Part shown: piece by piece, positions 1 to 11,478 of the stretch | Position numbering within the stretch: the stretch's first letter is position 1 | How the letters are laid out: every line of letters begins with the position of its first letter | NCBI RefSeq assembly: GCF_905475345.1 | Contig: NC_066586.1 | Coordinates: 13,924,400-13,988,399 of the forward strand | Length of the DNA stretch: 64,000 bases | Direction of reading: 5' to 3' | From: Vespula vulgaris | Taxonomy: Eukaryota; Arthropoda; Insecta; Hymenoptera; Vespidae | The notes under the pieces: generated by a model | Seen by the model: the letters and a program-made list of their open reading frames with translations, nothing else | What the model was told of the DNA's origin: nothing | Databases searched by the model: none | Translations under genes and position numbers: made by a program

Positions 1-104
1 CTTCCTCCATCTTCGCCGAGGATGACCAATAACAAACACTGACGCTGTGTTCTCTCTCTCTAATGGAGTTTTTACCGATAAAAAATTCACTCCCTTTTCT
101 CTTC

Positions 105-150
105 TCTTCTTCGTCTTCTTCTTCTTCTTCTTCTTCTTCTTCTTCTTTTT
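105..150 (+). repeat. (TTC)n microsatellite
   Basis: This is an imperfect trinucleotide array inside a pyrimidine-rich stretch that runs from about 50 to 240. Confidence 0.85.
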
Positions 151-979
151 CTTCTCTCTTTTTTTCTTCGTTTTCCTTCTTCTTTTTTTCTGTTCTCAGA
201 GGGCTTTTCATCCGTCTCTTCTTCTTTCCCTTCGTTCGACGAACATAATTGCTGCCAACGTCCTGGACCGCTACCCTTCTTGGACGTCTCTCTTTTAGCG
301 ACACCTGCGTGCTTCTTCTTCATCTTTCTCTTCTTTCTAATTCTTCTTTTTTTTACTACTTCTCCTCTTTCTCCATCCCCATCCTCACTTTGGATTCGAG
401 GAAGCTTCAAGATCTTTTCGCAATAGATATCTACTTCTCGGATGAGTGAAATTCGATCTTGAATATTCTTCCGATCGTATTTACTTCGGATTAGAGCCGA
501 ACGGAAATCCTTCTCGAGTAATTACGATTCGTAGAGAAGAAAATATCATCGATGCCAGGCGGCGAGCATAGACGGGGTGGGAAAATGGTTTTGAGGTTGC
601 GGTTGCCTCGTAGGTTATGCAAAGTGAAACGTGGACTTTGGAGGACTAGGTAGTTTGCGGTCGTTGAACGGTACTGCCGAGGGACGTAGAGAGAGAGAGA
701 GAGAGAGAGGGTGAGGATGAGGGTGAGGGTGGGAGAGGGAAAGGGAAAGAGGATGGTTGGCTTAGTTCGTGCAACACAGCAGTGCGAGAGCTGGCTGCTC
801 GAGTTGTATGCCGCTGACAGCGTATATCGATTGTTCCGTTATAATGCTATGCACACATATATGAGAGACCAAACCTATGTCTCCTCTTCCAAACCCTCTC
901 GAATTTGCCTCTATCTCTCTTTCTCTCTTTCTCTCTTTTTCTCTTTCTCTCTTTCTCTCTTTCGTACCACCTCACTCAG

Positions 980-1098
980 CGATCGCGTTTCACGCGTTTT
1001 CCACCAGTTGATACTTGGAATATCTCTGGGATAAGAGCGCTCGTTTCGAAACTTTCTTTCGAAAGGTACTTCAAGGGAATGCATGCAAGGCGTGCTAT
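980..1098 (+). CDS. Candidate internal exon, unknown product
   Basis: A pyrimidine-rich acceptor ending CACCTCACTCAG at 979 and a consensus donor GTAAGT at 1099 flank 119 bases. Only one of the three frames is open throughout, giving about 39 codons that start RSRFTRF and include DTWNISGIRAL. I recognise no domain. The upstream polypyrimidine tract belongs to a CT microsatellite, so the acceptor could be fortuitous. No neighbouring exon was found. Transcript support would be needed. Confidence 0.22.
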
Positions 1099-1099
1099 G

Positions 1100-2812
1100 T
1101 AAGTTTCTACTGCCAACTCCGAATTCGATCGATCCGAATTCGATCGTTATTACACGACGATGGGATAGATATATCTAAAAAAGGAAAAATAAAAAAAGAA
1201 AAATAGAAAAAGTCAGTTTCAATCGTCTCGAATCATACAAGATGTATGACGTTGATAAATACACGCGATCATTTTGGATTGAAATCCTGAACGTTTTCAC
1301 TAAATTTATTTGAATAAATTTTTCGAATATCATCAGATAAATCGATGTAGATATACGGCAGAGATGTAATAATAAAAGAGAGAAATAAAACATCGTATTG
1401 TAAAACAGATTAAGAAGAGTAGACGATCATGGAATATTAATGTTAGAGAGAGAGAGAGAGAGAGAGAGGGTGGAGGGAGAGATAGAGAGATAGACAGAGA
1501 TAAAGAGAGAGTCATAGGGACAGGTCCGTCCTCGAAGGAGGTCGACGAGTGAGTAGCGTCGGCACTGCCCTTGCAAGCTTCCTCGCGTATTGATCCTCAT
1601 AATTCGGGGGGCGAGCGAAGGGGAAGAGGGCGGTCGGCGGGGCTGCGAGCCCCACCTTGCCAGTCGAGGAACGTACGCGTGGAGCTTCGGAGTGCGGCTG
1701 GTAGCTCGGAGGGTGGAAGAAAGGAAGGAACGAAGGAAGCGGAGTAGGGTGAAGCTGACCAATAATAAACGCGCCCGCGTTATGATAATATCATATCATA
1801 GAGCGAGGCATATCACAGGCCGTTATGATTGGAAACTGCGTTCTTCCAATAGGAACGCTTCGTTCTTTCTTGTATACGTATATGCATAGATATACGGTGT
1901 TGATGTGTACGTGTCTAGATATCTGTCTATGGGTATATATACATACATGTATATATATATCTGTATGCGTTGTGTGATCCTTCTCGTACCTGTTTTCTCT
2001 TTCTCGAGTAGACACTTCTTTTCGAAACTCTACGCCAACTGGTTCCCTCTTTGCATTTTTTACTTCATTTTATCGAAATTTCCAACTAATCGGATTTGAT
2101 TTATTAACGTTAACGTCTTCGTAATATTCGTTTATTTCATTCGTTTATGACAAATTTCTTTCAGGATTATATTCATGAGATTACATTGGTATATTATTCA
2201 AGAATTTTACTATCTTTGTTCCTTGTAAAAGTCATTTATATCGTTTCTCAAGTATAAGTCGTTACGACGTTATTCGCGTGAACGTAATCCTTGGATATAT
2301 CTTATGGATGAAGAAGTTTTTTCGATTTTCCGATCGGATTAAGAAGCTTATGGAAAATATATAAATGAGATAAAACAAAATGAGTATTTTAACGAGACTT
2401 TATCATTGAACGGGAAAATACGGTGCGATCGTTTTTATGATAAGTCAAGTAACGAGAGATTCGATATGCGAGGGTTCTTTCTCGATACCTACCTTTTTAC
2501 CTCCCTACCTAGCTACCTACCTACATACGTATGTATTCCGCATCGGGACGAGTTCTCGCCTTTACATCGATATTTCTTTCCCGGCGATAAAATTCAACCT
2601 TTCAGCCGGCCAGTGTTTTACGGCCAATAGGAGGCCAGGAAGAGAATCGCCCGTATAGCGCAATACACGTAGGTATGGCGTTTTATTGGCGGTGGAAATG
2701 GGTTCGTATATAGCTTTCGGAGTATGGTATCGGAGGATATTGATCCTCGCGTCCGTCAAGGAGTCTGATGGTCTTCGAGTCTTCCTTGCAGGCCCCTTCC
2801 ACCCTCTCTTCC

Positions 2813-2844
<32 letters not shown>

Positions 2845-3382
2845 TACCCCTCCTTGGACTTCCTTTCCATCCCTCCGTTAAAAGAGAAAGAGAGAATACC
2901 TAGGATACTCTACGCCCAATACTATTTTATATCCGTTATGTCCGGCACAATGCGCCTTGCGGATGTTTCTACCGTTTACGAGTAAACTTTTTCTTCCTTT
3001 TTACGAGCACCTCTCTTAAGTGCTGCTAGATATCTACCTTCTTCGAATTTCTTTAATTATCGATGTTGCCAGGAAGATCGTTGGAAGAATGAAAATCTTT
3101 CATTTTTACATATCCAACTGAAAAGATAAAAGAAAGAAAAAGAGATTAAGGAGCAAGAGAAAGCGAGAGAGAGGGAGGGAGAGAGAAAGAGAGGACAAAC
3201 GTTAAAGTGTTAAAATCCGACGAAAACCTTTTCGATATCGACGATATCTTCTCGAAACGTATTCGAAGGTATTCCAAGGCAAGGAGCAACGGAACGTCGC
3301 GTTCGTTCAACGCCGTTCGGTGTAGCCAGTTCGGAAGATGCTTCGACAGGTTTCGGGGGTTGCGAGAGAAGAGGATAGAGAT

Positions 3383-3421
<39 letters not shown>

Positions 3422-3480
3422 GAGTCGAGGAGAGTGGACAGTGGTCTGCAGGGTTTACCCCTGCACTCTCGTACGTACTG
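1100..3480. other. Non-coding stretch
   Basis: It holds a 15-base-spaced direct repeat CCGAATTCGATCG (1119 and 1134), a (GA)n tract at 1445-1468, a (CT)n tract at 2812-2844, a GA tract near 3388-3424 and AT-rich sequence at 2100-2400. No gene is supported. Confidence 0.5.
1302..1321. repeat. 20-bp AT palindrome
   Basis: AAATTTATT and AATAAATTT flank a TG dinucleotide, giving 9-bp perfect arms in AT-rich intergenic sequence. Confidence 0.5.
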
Positions 3481-3487
3481 GTAGTGG

Positions 3488-3495
3488 TATATAAA
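3488..3495 (+). promoter_or_regulatory. TATA-box-like TATATAAA
   Basis: TATATAAA stands in GC-balanced sequence about 80 bases before the ATG of the short ORF at 3574. A start site 25-35 bases downstream would fall near the GCGCACGCAAC sequence. No clear initiator was seen at that spacing. Confidence 0.22.
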
Positions 3496-3573
3496 CGTGT
3501 TTGTATTGGTACTAGCTGCGCACGCAACTTTCATCCCCACCAAAGAAAATTTCTCACTCGAAGCCCACCTCCG

Positions 3574-3705
3574 ATGGTACTCCACTCCTCCGCGAGTACC
3601 ATCGCGAGCACCTCCGCGAGCACGCTTTTAAGAGTGCTCCTTCTTTATCGCGCTTTCTCTCTCGTACCGCTGGAAAAATGCAATATTAATAACGAGGCGG
3701 AGTAA
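3574..3705 (+). CDS. Small ORF, 43 aa, unknown
   Basis: An ATG at 3574 opens 43 codons ending in TAA. The N-terminal third is a short repeat of Ala/Ser/Thr (pattern SASTIAST), coded by a 12-base tandem repeat at 3589-3624. A hydrophobic segment (LLRVLLLYRAFSLVPL) and a polar tail (EKCNINNEAE) follow. The shape resembles a small secreted or single-pass membrane peptide, but chance ORFs of this size are frequent. A TATATAAA box lies upstream. No family is recognised. Confidence 0.18.
   Translation: MVLHSSASTIASTSASTLLRVLLLYRAFSLVPLEKCNINNEAE
3589..3624 (+). repeat. 12-bp tandem repeat, 3 copies
   Basis: There are three imperfect copies of a CGCGAG(T/C)ACC-containing 12-base unit. They sit in frame within the small ORF starting at 3574 and encode Ala-Ser-Thr triplets. 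Confidence 0.6.
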
Positions 3706-4245
3706 AGAAATGTCCGCAATGCGCCAGAACCAACCAAAGTAAAGCAGTCGAATGGTAGGTATCTATGTAACATAATACCGCTACCATACCACAATATCTT
3801 GTCTGTATTCGTTTGAAAGAGAGTTTGCTTTTCTCGATGAATCTACTCATAAGCTCGACCAATGAGTGCCAAGAGAAAAGCTGCCACAGGCTGTGCTCGA
3901 TATGATGGATTTATGGATCTAATAAAAAGACCTCGCGGGATTGGCTATCGTGGAATATGACGGGCGGGGCTGCTACGAGTACACCCCGCTTTCTCTCTTT
4001 CACTCTCAGACTCAGCCACAACCTACCCTCCTTTTCTCCTCTTTCTCTTCGTCCTCCTCCACCAACCTCCTCTGTCTCCTCCATTTCCTTCTTCCTCACC
4101 AACGCAAGAAGGGGAACTTCCCCTTCTCACGAAACATTTCTGGTGGGGGATGCGATTCTGATGTATTTCAGCTTCTCCTTTCTGTTTCTCATGTCTTTCC
4201 TATCCTTTCTGCTTTCTCTTCTTCTCTCGTCTCCTCTTTTTATTT

Positions 4246-4276
<31 letters not shown>

Positions 4277-5400
4277 CTCTCTGTCTCTCTCTCTCTCTCT
4301 GGTTTTTTTCCTTTTCTCTCTTTCTTAGTATCCCCCAGAGTCAGATACGAGATCAGACGATGAAACAGGTAAGGGTCGTACGCGGGAGAGTCATATTTAC
4401 CCTCGCGAGATAGACCGGCCACTTTCGGTCAGCACTGTTCGTTTTCAAGTACTTCTCTTCCTCTCTTTTTATTTTTGGAATGATACGTTTTTTTTTTTTG
4501 CTAGAGCCTCTTGATAATGCTTTTGAATATACGAATAACTTTAAGCAGAATATTTCTTGAAAATTTTGATAAGATAATATTCAATGTTATCGATCGATCA
4601 AAAATTTATTTTCATATTTTATATAGCAAATTGTAATTTACAATGGTTTTCATATAAAATTCGTGATACTTAGGGGTACTCATCTATGGTACTTTGTTTG
4701 AAAGGATATTTCAAAGTAGTCGCGCATGGACGTTGAGAAAAAGAATAGAGAAAGGACGTTGGATCGTTCCAAGGGTCGACAAAGTTAGGGAGAATCCGAG
4801 AAGATAAATAATATGTCCGTTACAGGCAGTAGAGGGTGAGTGGCTAGGAGAGGTAGGACGGTAATTAATTCGTATAATATGCCATGGTTAAGTTGCTCGT
4901 CTGTAAAGCGCGTCTCCCCTACTGGTGAAAATTCATCTTTGAAGCTTAACTCTTTGTTCCTCGGTGATAGAAACGAAAGGACATAGGCTAGAATTCTCGA
5001 TTATCGACTTCGAAGAACCGTGTAAAATTTATTACTCTTTTTCTTTTTTCTTTTGGAGACTTCACGTAGGAAAGTCTTGCAATTATTGACGTTATTAATT
5101 CGTAGATTAAAAATATGCGTATAAACGCACGAAGCTTGTAATCAAAAAAAAAAAGAAAAGAAAGAAAGAGAGAAAGAGAGAGAGAGAGAGAGTGAAAGAG
5201 AAAAAGAGAGATAGTAAATAGGAACTAAAAGAGTTGTTTTTGTTTTATACCCGCGGCGTATTTATCGGAGAGATTCGGATTTGTCTCGAGTGTAAAAAGA
5301 AACGCAAAGAGAGAAAGAGAAACTATAGGAATCCAGGAATACATGGATCTACGCTAGACGAAAAAGCATGAAAGAGAAAGAGATAGATAGACAGATAGAC

Positions 5401-5466
<66 letters not shown>

Positions 5467-5540
5467 GAAGAGAAGAGGAATCGAGCGGCGTGAAAATTAA
5501 ACCGCGATTGCCATTTTTATTTCCACTTCGCGATCGGTTT
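3706..5540. other. Non-coding stretch
   Basis: A pyrimidine-rich block (3985-4330) and AT-rich sequence (4440-4700) precede GA tracts. Open frames here are made of Ser/Phe/Leu low complexity from CT repeats. Confidence 0.5.
5399..5466 (+). repeat. (AG)n with ACAG interruptions
   Basis: A 68-bp GA tract, interrupted twice by GACAGAG, is preceded by GATA/GACA repeats. Confidence 0.9.
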
Positions 5541-5542
5541 AG

Positions 5543-5636
5543 CTCGCGATCGGTTTTTCCCTCTTTCGAGAGTGCGATTTTAATCCTCTTCGAATCGCCA
5601 ATGGGGAGCCGGCGGTATTGAAAAGGAAGGTAAAGG
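5543..5636 (+). CDS. Candidate internal exon, unknown product
   Basis: The block runs from a TAG acceptor at 5540-5542, preceded by TTTTTATTTCCACTTCG, to a G|GTGAGTAAA donor at 5637. A competing donor GTAAAG is at 5630. One frame is open for 31 codons (LAIGFSLFRECDFNPL, then RIANGEPAVLKRKVK), directly preceded by an in-frame TAG. It sits after a long GA tract. I recognise no family. Such acceptor-ORF-donor combinations occur by chance in this much sequence. Confidence 0.2.
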
Positions 5637-6519
5637 GTGAGTAAAAGGGAAAGTGACGTGACGGAGGGAGAGCGGAGAGAACTCGCACGGCCCTCCTCCT
5701 CATCCTCTTTCTCCTCTTCTTCCTCCTCCTCTTCCTCTTCGCTCTCCTCGTCCTCCTCCTATACCTCCTCGCCACCTGCTCGTATTTCTATGTACGCGTT
5801 TATTCCGCGAAATTTATACCGCGAAACTCCTGCCGAACCGAACATTTTGGCTTTTCCTTTGCCGATCGAACTTCACGAGCCGTCGAATAGCGTCGAAACT
5901 TTTACGTCTTTTGCCCCTTCGCCTTTCTACTTTTTACGCTTTAAACATATCAAACCCGTGAGATTTTATTTTATCGGAAAAGGAATATATTTTAAATCCA
6001 ACGTTTTTGTAAGCTGAAGATAAGTAAAATAATATCATACCGTGAGTTTTAAGTTTTTATACGACGAGAAACAATAGAATCTTCTTTTTTTTGTACTTGA
6101 TCGTTCGTATTGAGAGATCGCGACGAGGACGGGATAAGTTTGTAGAAAGGAGAGGAAGAGGAAGAGGAAGGATGAAGGCGAGGACGCTTTCGCGAACTCG
6201 GCAGAAAGTAAAGGTAGGACGGTTATCCGGGAATGAACGGGCGCATCGTTCGAGAAATATTTCGATAAATCAGCGCGGCGAAAGGCGGCGCGGTAGTAAG
6301 GTACACAACACACACCTTAATGTCGCATAAATCTCCGACTGGAAAATTACACCGATGCTGGGGAATAGAGGAGGACGAAGAGGGGGTGAGGTGGTGCCGG
6401 TGGTTCTCCGGCGGAAGAAGGAAGAAGGAGAGATAGACTTGGAGACGGAGATAAAGGTAAAGATGGAGACGGAGAAAGAGTCGGAGGGAAGGCAATAGGA
6501 AAGCTCAGAGAAAGAGGGG

Positions 6520-6582
6520 GAGAGAGAGAGAGAGAGAGAGAGTGAGTAGAAGAGGAAGGAGGAGAAGGGCGATAAAGAAAGA

Positions 6583-6631
<49 letters not shown>

Positions 6632-6650
6632 CGAGAGCGAGAGAGAGGGA
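6520..6650 (+). repeat. (AG)n block
   Basis: Two GA tracts (6520-6542 and 6584-6622) are joined by purine-only sequence, part of a purine-rich region from about 6350 to 6700. (ACC)n and (CAG)n arrays follow at 6810-6870 and 6950-6985, then a (CT)n tract at 7132-7159. Confidence 0.85.
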
Positions 6651-7128
6651 AAGAGAGACAGACAGAGAGGAAGAGGAGAAGAGAAGGGAGTCTGGAGGTG
6701 AGGTTTGGTGGCTTGGAGGAGGAGAAGCGAAGCTTCGAGATCCAGGCTGAGGTGGAACGTATATTTACTCCCCTCTCCGTTCCAGCCTCCTCTTCTACCA
6801 TCGGCAATACTACCACCACCACTACCACCACCACTAGCATCAGCACCAGCACCAGCACCAATGTACCACCACCAGAAGCAGCGGCGGCATCGCCATCACC
6901 TTCTCCTCCATTGCCGGCGTCTCCACCCCCGAGCTACTGGCAGTAACAGCAGCAACAGCAGCGACGGCAGAGCGGCAGTAGCAGCTTTCCCCACTTCAGA
7001 AGAAAAGCACTTTCATAAATCTGCCAGCAGATATATGTGCGCACAATTTCCGAGATCCGGCCATTAAAGAGCCGCTCCTCGACTATACCTCTCCCACTTG
7101 GTCCGCCACCACCACCTCCAACCCCCAA

Positions 7129-7162
<34 letters not shown>

Positions 7163-8613
7163 ATCGCAACCTTCCCTCCCCCTCTTCTTCCTCCTTCTCC
7201 TCTTCCTCCTCCTCCCCCTCTTCCACCCGTCTCATACCGACCTTCCTACACAACGAAGCAGCGCGGATATAATGCGGCTTGGAGCCTGCAAGTAATTCTC
7301 TCCGTGGTTATATCTTGATCTCACCCCTCCCCACCTCCCTCTCTTCTTCAGCTTCCTTCTCTTCCTTTCTCGCAAGCAGCCGCTCTCCTTTTTCGCACAG
7401 CCACCCTCCACAAGGACCCTCGAAAGCATTGCTATGAAGAATAAACGGCTAAGCAATGCCAGGGAGCCCGCGACCGCCCTTCCTTGCCCTCTTCCTCCTC
7501 CTCCTCTTCCTTCTCCTCCTCCTCTTTCTCCTTCTCCATCTCTTTCTCTTCCTCTTCCTCTTTCCTACTACCTCGCAAACCTCTCCCGTCAACCACCCTT
7601 TCCCTCCGACGAAAACTCGACGCGTTTAGATAACGTGGCCTGAAATGCCTCTCGCGACGTCCCTCACCCATCCCCAACACAACCAACGTGATTCTCTTCT
7701 TTTACTTCTCTTCTCCTCTCACCTCTCCTACATCACGCGCCTACATCACATGGAATTTAGCCTTTTCTCTCCTTCTCAACCTTTCACAGGAGGTGCTTCG
7801 TCCAAAGGGTGGTGGTGCGCTTGGATAACGCGACGTAAACTGTACTACTCTTTGAAAGCACCTACGCGTTTACCTATGTATTTTTAGATAGGGATTGAGT
7901 TATACTCGTTCCTTGCAACTGCTAGTCGTTTTTCAAGATTTATTTTAACTACGGTCTGACAAGCGTTTCGCAAACACGATAAACAATCTTCATTTTCGTT
8001 TTTTCCCTCGATAAGGAAGGTTATCAGAGTGTTTAGATGAAATTTATTTTTTGTAGCGTTGGAATAAAAAAGAAAGAAAAAAGAAAGAAAGAAAAAAGAA
8101 CAGGAAGGTAAAAAGATCTTGGTTGGTATTTAAGAACAACGGAAATGTTGAAAACCGATTGGAGTCAGGTAAACGGATGGATCAACCGATTCTACCGCGA
8201 GCGTTGAATTTACCGGAGTAGAAGTAACGGCTGGTGTGGTTGTGACAGCGACTCTCTCTTTCTCTTTTCCTCGATGTAACTCGCTGATCTCCCTCGGCAT
8301 CGTGTTCTTCGTTTTCACCGCAACCGCTCTCTCATCTCAACTCAAACGTCTTAAGCGGCTCGCTGTACCTGACGTTTGCAATCTTCCTAAACTCTCAGAA
8401 AATTATAATCCAGACATGTTGTCTCTCTTTCTTTCTTTCTCTCTAGCAAGACTCTCTTCTTCACTATGGTAAAAGCGTTTGTTCTCTTTTTTCTCAAACT
8501 GACAGATTTAATTTCGACTTTTCGTGCTTTCTCTCGCTCGATATTTCTTCGTTGGAAAAGTAAAAAGGTAAATGTGATCAAGGAAAAAAATTATTTTCGA
8601 TTTAGCAGCATTC

Positions 8614-8840
8614 GTTCTACGATATTATATTCTTAAGCCTATTCTCCCTTTTTTGAAACAGAAAGGGAGGCGCGTCTCGGTTATGATATTCCACTGGGGC
8701 TTCCAGTGGATCGTTATTGGTTCGTTCATCCGATGGACCAACCCAGTAGACGTAGGATATCATATCTGTCCGATGATACGCCCTCGCGGTATGCTCCACC
8801 CCGAGGAACAATAATTTAGCTTCGCGAGGGTTGGCCTGCG
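8614..8840 (-). CDS. Candidate exon on minus strand, unknown product
   Basis: On the minus strand a T-rich tract and GATGTCTTGCGCAG form a plausible acceptor. An open frame follows (NPREAKLLFLGVEHTARAY, TDMISYVYWVGPSDERT, then RDAPPFLFQKR) and ends in TAG near 8614. It has no repeats and a mixed composition, unlike most open frames here. No family is recognised. The same block folds into several stem-loops, so it may instead be structured non-coding sequence. Confidence 0.18.
8644..8830. other. Cluster of inverted repeats, possible structured element
   Basis: Four nested or adjacent inverted repeats are present. CTCCCTTT/AAAGGGAG lies at 8644-8669. CCACTGG/CCAGTGG lies at 8691-8709 with a 5-base loop. 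TTGGT/ACCAA lies at 8717-8741. CCCTCGCG/CGCGAGGG lies at 8781-8830. ATGATATTCC (8683-8692) pairs with GGATATCAT (8755-8763), closing a three-way junction around the second and third stems. Confidence 0.35.
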
Positions 8841-9025
8841 CAAGACATCTTTCGAACAAAACAAGAAAAAAATGGGAGCATTTAAAAACAAATCTTTTTC
8901 TTTACGTCGAAATAAAACGAACGTTTATAAATATAAATGTTATTTAGCGGATATCGCGGTCAGAGGGAAGGAAAGAGGAACGAGTACGTCGAGATTGAAC
9001 GAAGCTAGGTAGAAGAGCAGAATCT

Positions 9026-9033
9026 TGACGTCA
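9026..9033. promoter_or_regulatory. Full CRE palindrome TGACGTCA
   Basis: A perfect CREB/ATF half-site pair lies in unique sequence, 28 bases before a 7-bp inverted repeat (GAGGCCG/CGGCCTC, 9061-9092). One such octamer is expected every few tens of kilobases, so function is uncertain. Confidence 0.2.
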
Positions 9034-10133
9034 CCAAAAGAGAAATCTTTGGGAGTCTTGGAGGCCGCCAGGAATGCTAACCCTCCGGCCTCATTAACAT
9101 CTTGCGTTTCCATCAGCCCTCAACCCTCTCCTTCTCCTTGGTGGCACAAGAAAGCCGTCTTCATCGTACCGCCTCATATTCCAGCCAAGTGAACGTTCAC
9201 TCTCTTGCTCTCTGAAACTAACCCTCAATATTGAAATTCATTTCTCTCGAACTGTTCTAGCAAGTTTCCAAGCATTTCCCGTTACATTACCATCGATCAT
9301 CAGTGCTAACTGATTGACTATATACATATTAATAATGTCACTCGTCGATCCTCGTTATTCGAATCGAGAGGTGTTCGTATAAATTCAAAAAAGGGAGAAG
9401 GACCTGTGCTGGACCCAAAGTTAGGATGTTTACGTTGGGGAAATCATACTAAAGATGACATGGTATGGGGAATGAGCTAACCGGGAGGAACCAGCTCGCA
9501 TCTCATAAAGAGTATTTTCTTTCCTTTTCTCTCTTTCTTTCTCTCTTTCTTGTTTTTTACGAGTTATACGGAGAGGAAAGCAAAAAGACAGAGAGAGAAA
9601 GGAGGGTAAAAAAGGGAGAGACGGAGGTCTGGACCGGGTGGTAATTATGCTACCGCTAGCCCCGGATAATATAAAGTGTTCTCTTTCCACCGTCCTCCGT
9701 CTGTCTTCTTTGTAATCTTGCATAATTTATTTCCTGCTATTGTTCCCTTAGCGCAACCGAATTTTTGCCTCTCCGCCTTGCGGGGAAACATCGTCTCGAG
9801 CTGAACTCTCGCGGTCGCTACATCCTCTCTTAATTCGTCAAAGAAAATTTAAGGAGGGAATGTTCTTCTCTTTTTTCCTTTTTTATTCTGACTCCATTTC
9901 TTTTTCCTCGTTGGAAAGGAGGACATTTACGATATGAGATGCGACGTTGGCCCTTCCGAGTAAACCAACGCTTCTTCCTTTCTCTCCGTCCTTTGTTGTA
10001 TTCGACGTAAACCGATCGATCGTACGAGAATTCAACGCGTATACAGTTTCTTCTTTCTTTTTGCTTCGAACGATCATTTAAACTTTTACGCCCTATTTCG
10101 ATAACGTTTTAATTAAAATGAATTCTTCGGTAG

Positions 10134-10165
<32 letters not shown>

Positions 10166-10190
10166 ATGCGCGCGCGCGCGTGTGTATGTA

Positions 10191-10256
<66 letters not shown>

Positions 10257-10259
10257 TAT
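10134..10259. repeat. 126-bp alternating purine-pyrimidine tract (TA/TG/CG)
   Basis: This is a compound dinucleotide tract: (AT)n, (TG)n, a 13-base GC core at 10168-10180, (TG)n with TATG, then (TA)n to 10244 and TACACATATACACATAT. Purine and pyrimidine alternate without a break across the whole interval. Such sequence favours Z-DNA under negative supercoiling, and the TA part can extrude as a cruciform. Confidence 0.9.
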
Positions 10260-11446
10260 CGATCGATCTACGAGAGGTAACTAAAAGGCTGATGAAGGTC
10301 GATCTGAGAGTTTGTAATGAAAATAAGCGTAACCGAGCAAGATAGATAGAGAGATAGATAGATAGAGATAGACAGACAGACAGAGAGCAGGATGATAAGC
10401 GCAGGGTCATCAGAGCGCTGATGAGTCGGTTTAGGGCGTCGCAGTGTAAGAGGGAGGGCCAACGTTAGCTTTATGTTAATCCCGAGTGGCGGCGCTGTGG
10501 CTGACAACGATGCTGTCGCTGTTAATATCGCTTGGCTGACGTAGTAGTAACTAGTTGCTGGTATACCTGCCGGCCAAACTGTGCATGGAACAGGCAGGTT
10601 CGTCTATATATAGGTATACGTGGAAGTACGCGTACAGTACGATCTCTCTGTCTCCGTCTCTCTCCTCTCCTCTCCACTCCTCTCCTCTCCTCTTCTCTTT
10701 ATCCATCTATCTGCCTATCTCTCTATGGTGTACGCGGGAGAGAGGGTGGTATCGCACGATATGGTGTGGCTGTACCACCAGCGAGGGGGTGGCGACAGGG
10801 GTGGCAATCAATATGGGCCTCAACGCAAACACGGCGCCGCTGTTGTACTAACATCAAATAGGCGGATAGCGACCGGTCGCTCGCCTCGTGTGCATTGTCT
10901 GCTCTACTGCTCTGTATAAACCGACCGCTTTTCGACGTTTTTCGGTCTCTGCTTCGATCCGAGCCAACCTTTCCTCAATGGACCTCCCGCTTGCAAAGAA
11001 ATTTTCTCCGAAAGAATGAAAACGTAGTACGTCCACTGAGAAGAGGACCTCCAATTTATAGCGAGAAATTGTACACCGAAAATACGAACCTTTCCAATTC
11101 TATGACACGAGTACGATATATTCGCCATTTTCTTTTTTGTTAGCTTTCTTCTTTTTGTATATTTTTTCTTTTTTCTTGTTCTTTTTTGCCTTTTATCCTT
11201 TTCCTTCTTTTTCCTGTACCTACTTCCTTTTTTTTTTTTTTTATTGTCTCTTCGGTGAATTTCGGACGTTGGGAAACAGGCGCGGAAATTTGAACCCTTT
11301 TCGACACCAGCTTGTTAACGGAGATTTTTCTTTTTTGCTTATTTTTATTTCTACGGATTGAATAGATGGCTTTGAGAGCAAAACAGCGTGACGTAGTCAA
11401 GCAGAGAAAAGGTCTGCGAAGGGTTGGGATTTAGATTGGTACATGA

Positions 11447-11478
<32 letters not shown>

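Noticed and set aside
87..410. Arg/Lys/Glu- and Ser/Leu-rich open frames, here and at many GA/CT tracts
   Set aside because: These are dinucleotide and trinucleotide repeats read as Ser-Leu, Arg-Glu or poly-Phe. There is no evidence they are genes.
10413..10450. CTGATGAG, as in a hammerhead ribozyme core
   Set aside because: No GAAA partner after a stem II and no stem III are present. A similar CTGATGA near 58262 also lacks the CGAAA part.
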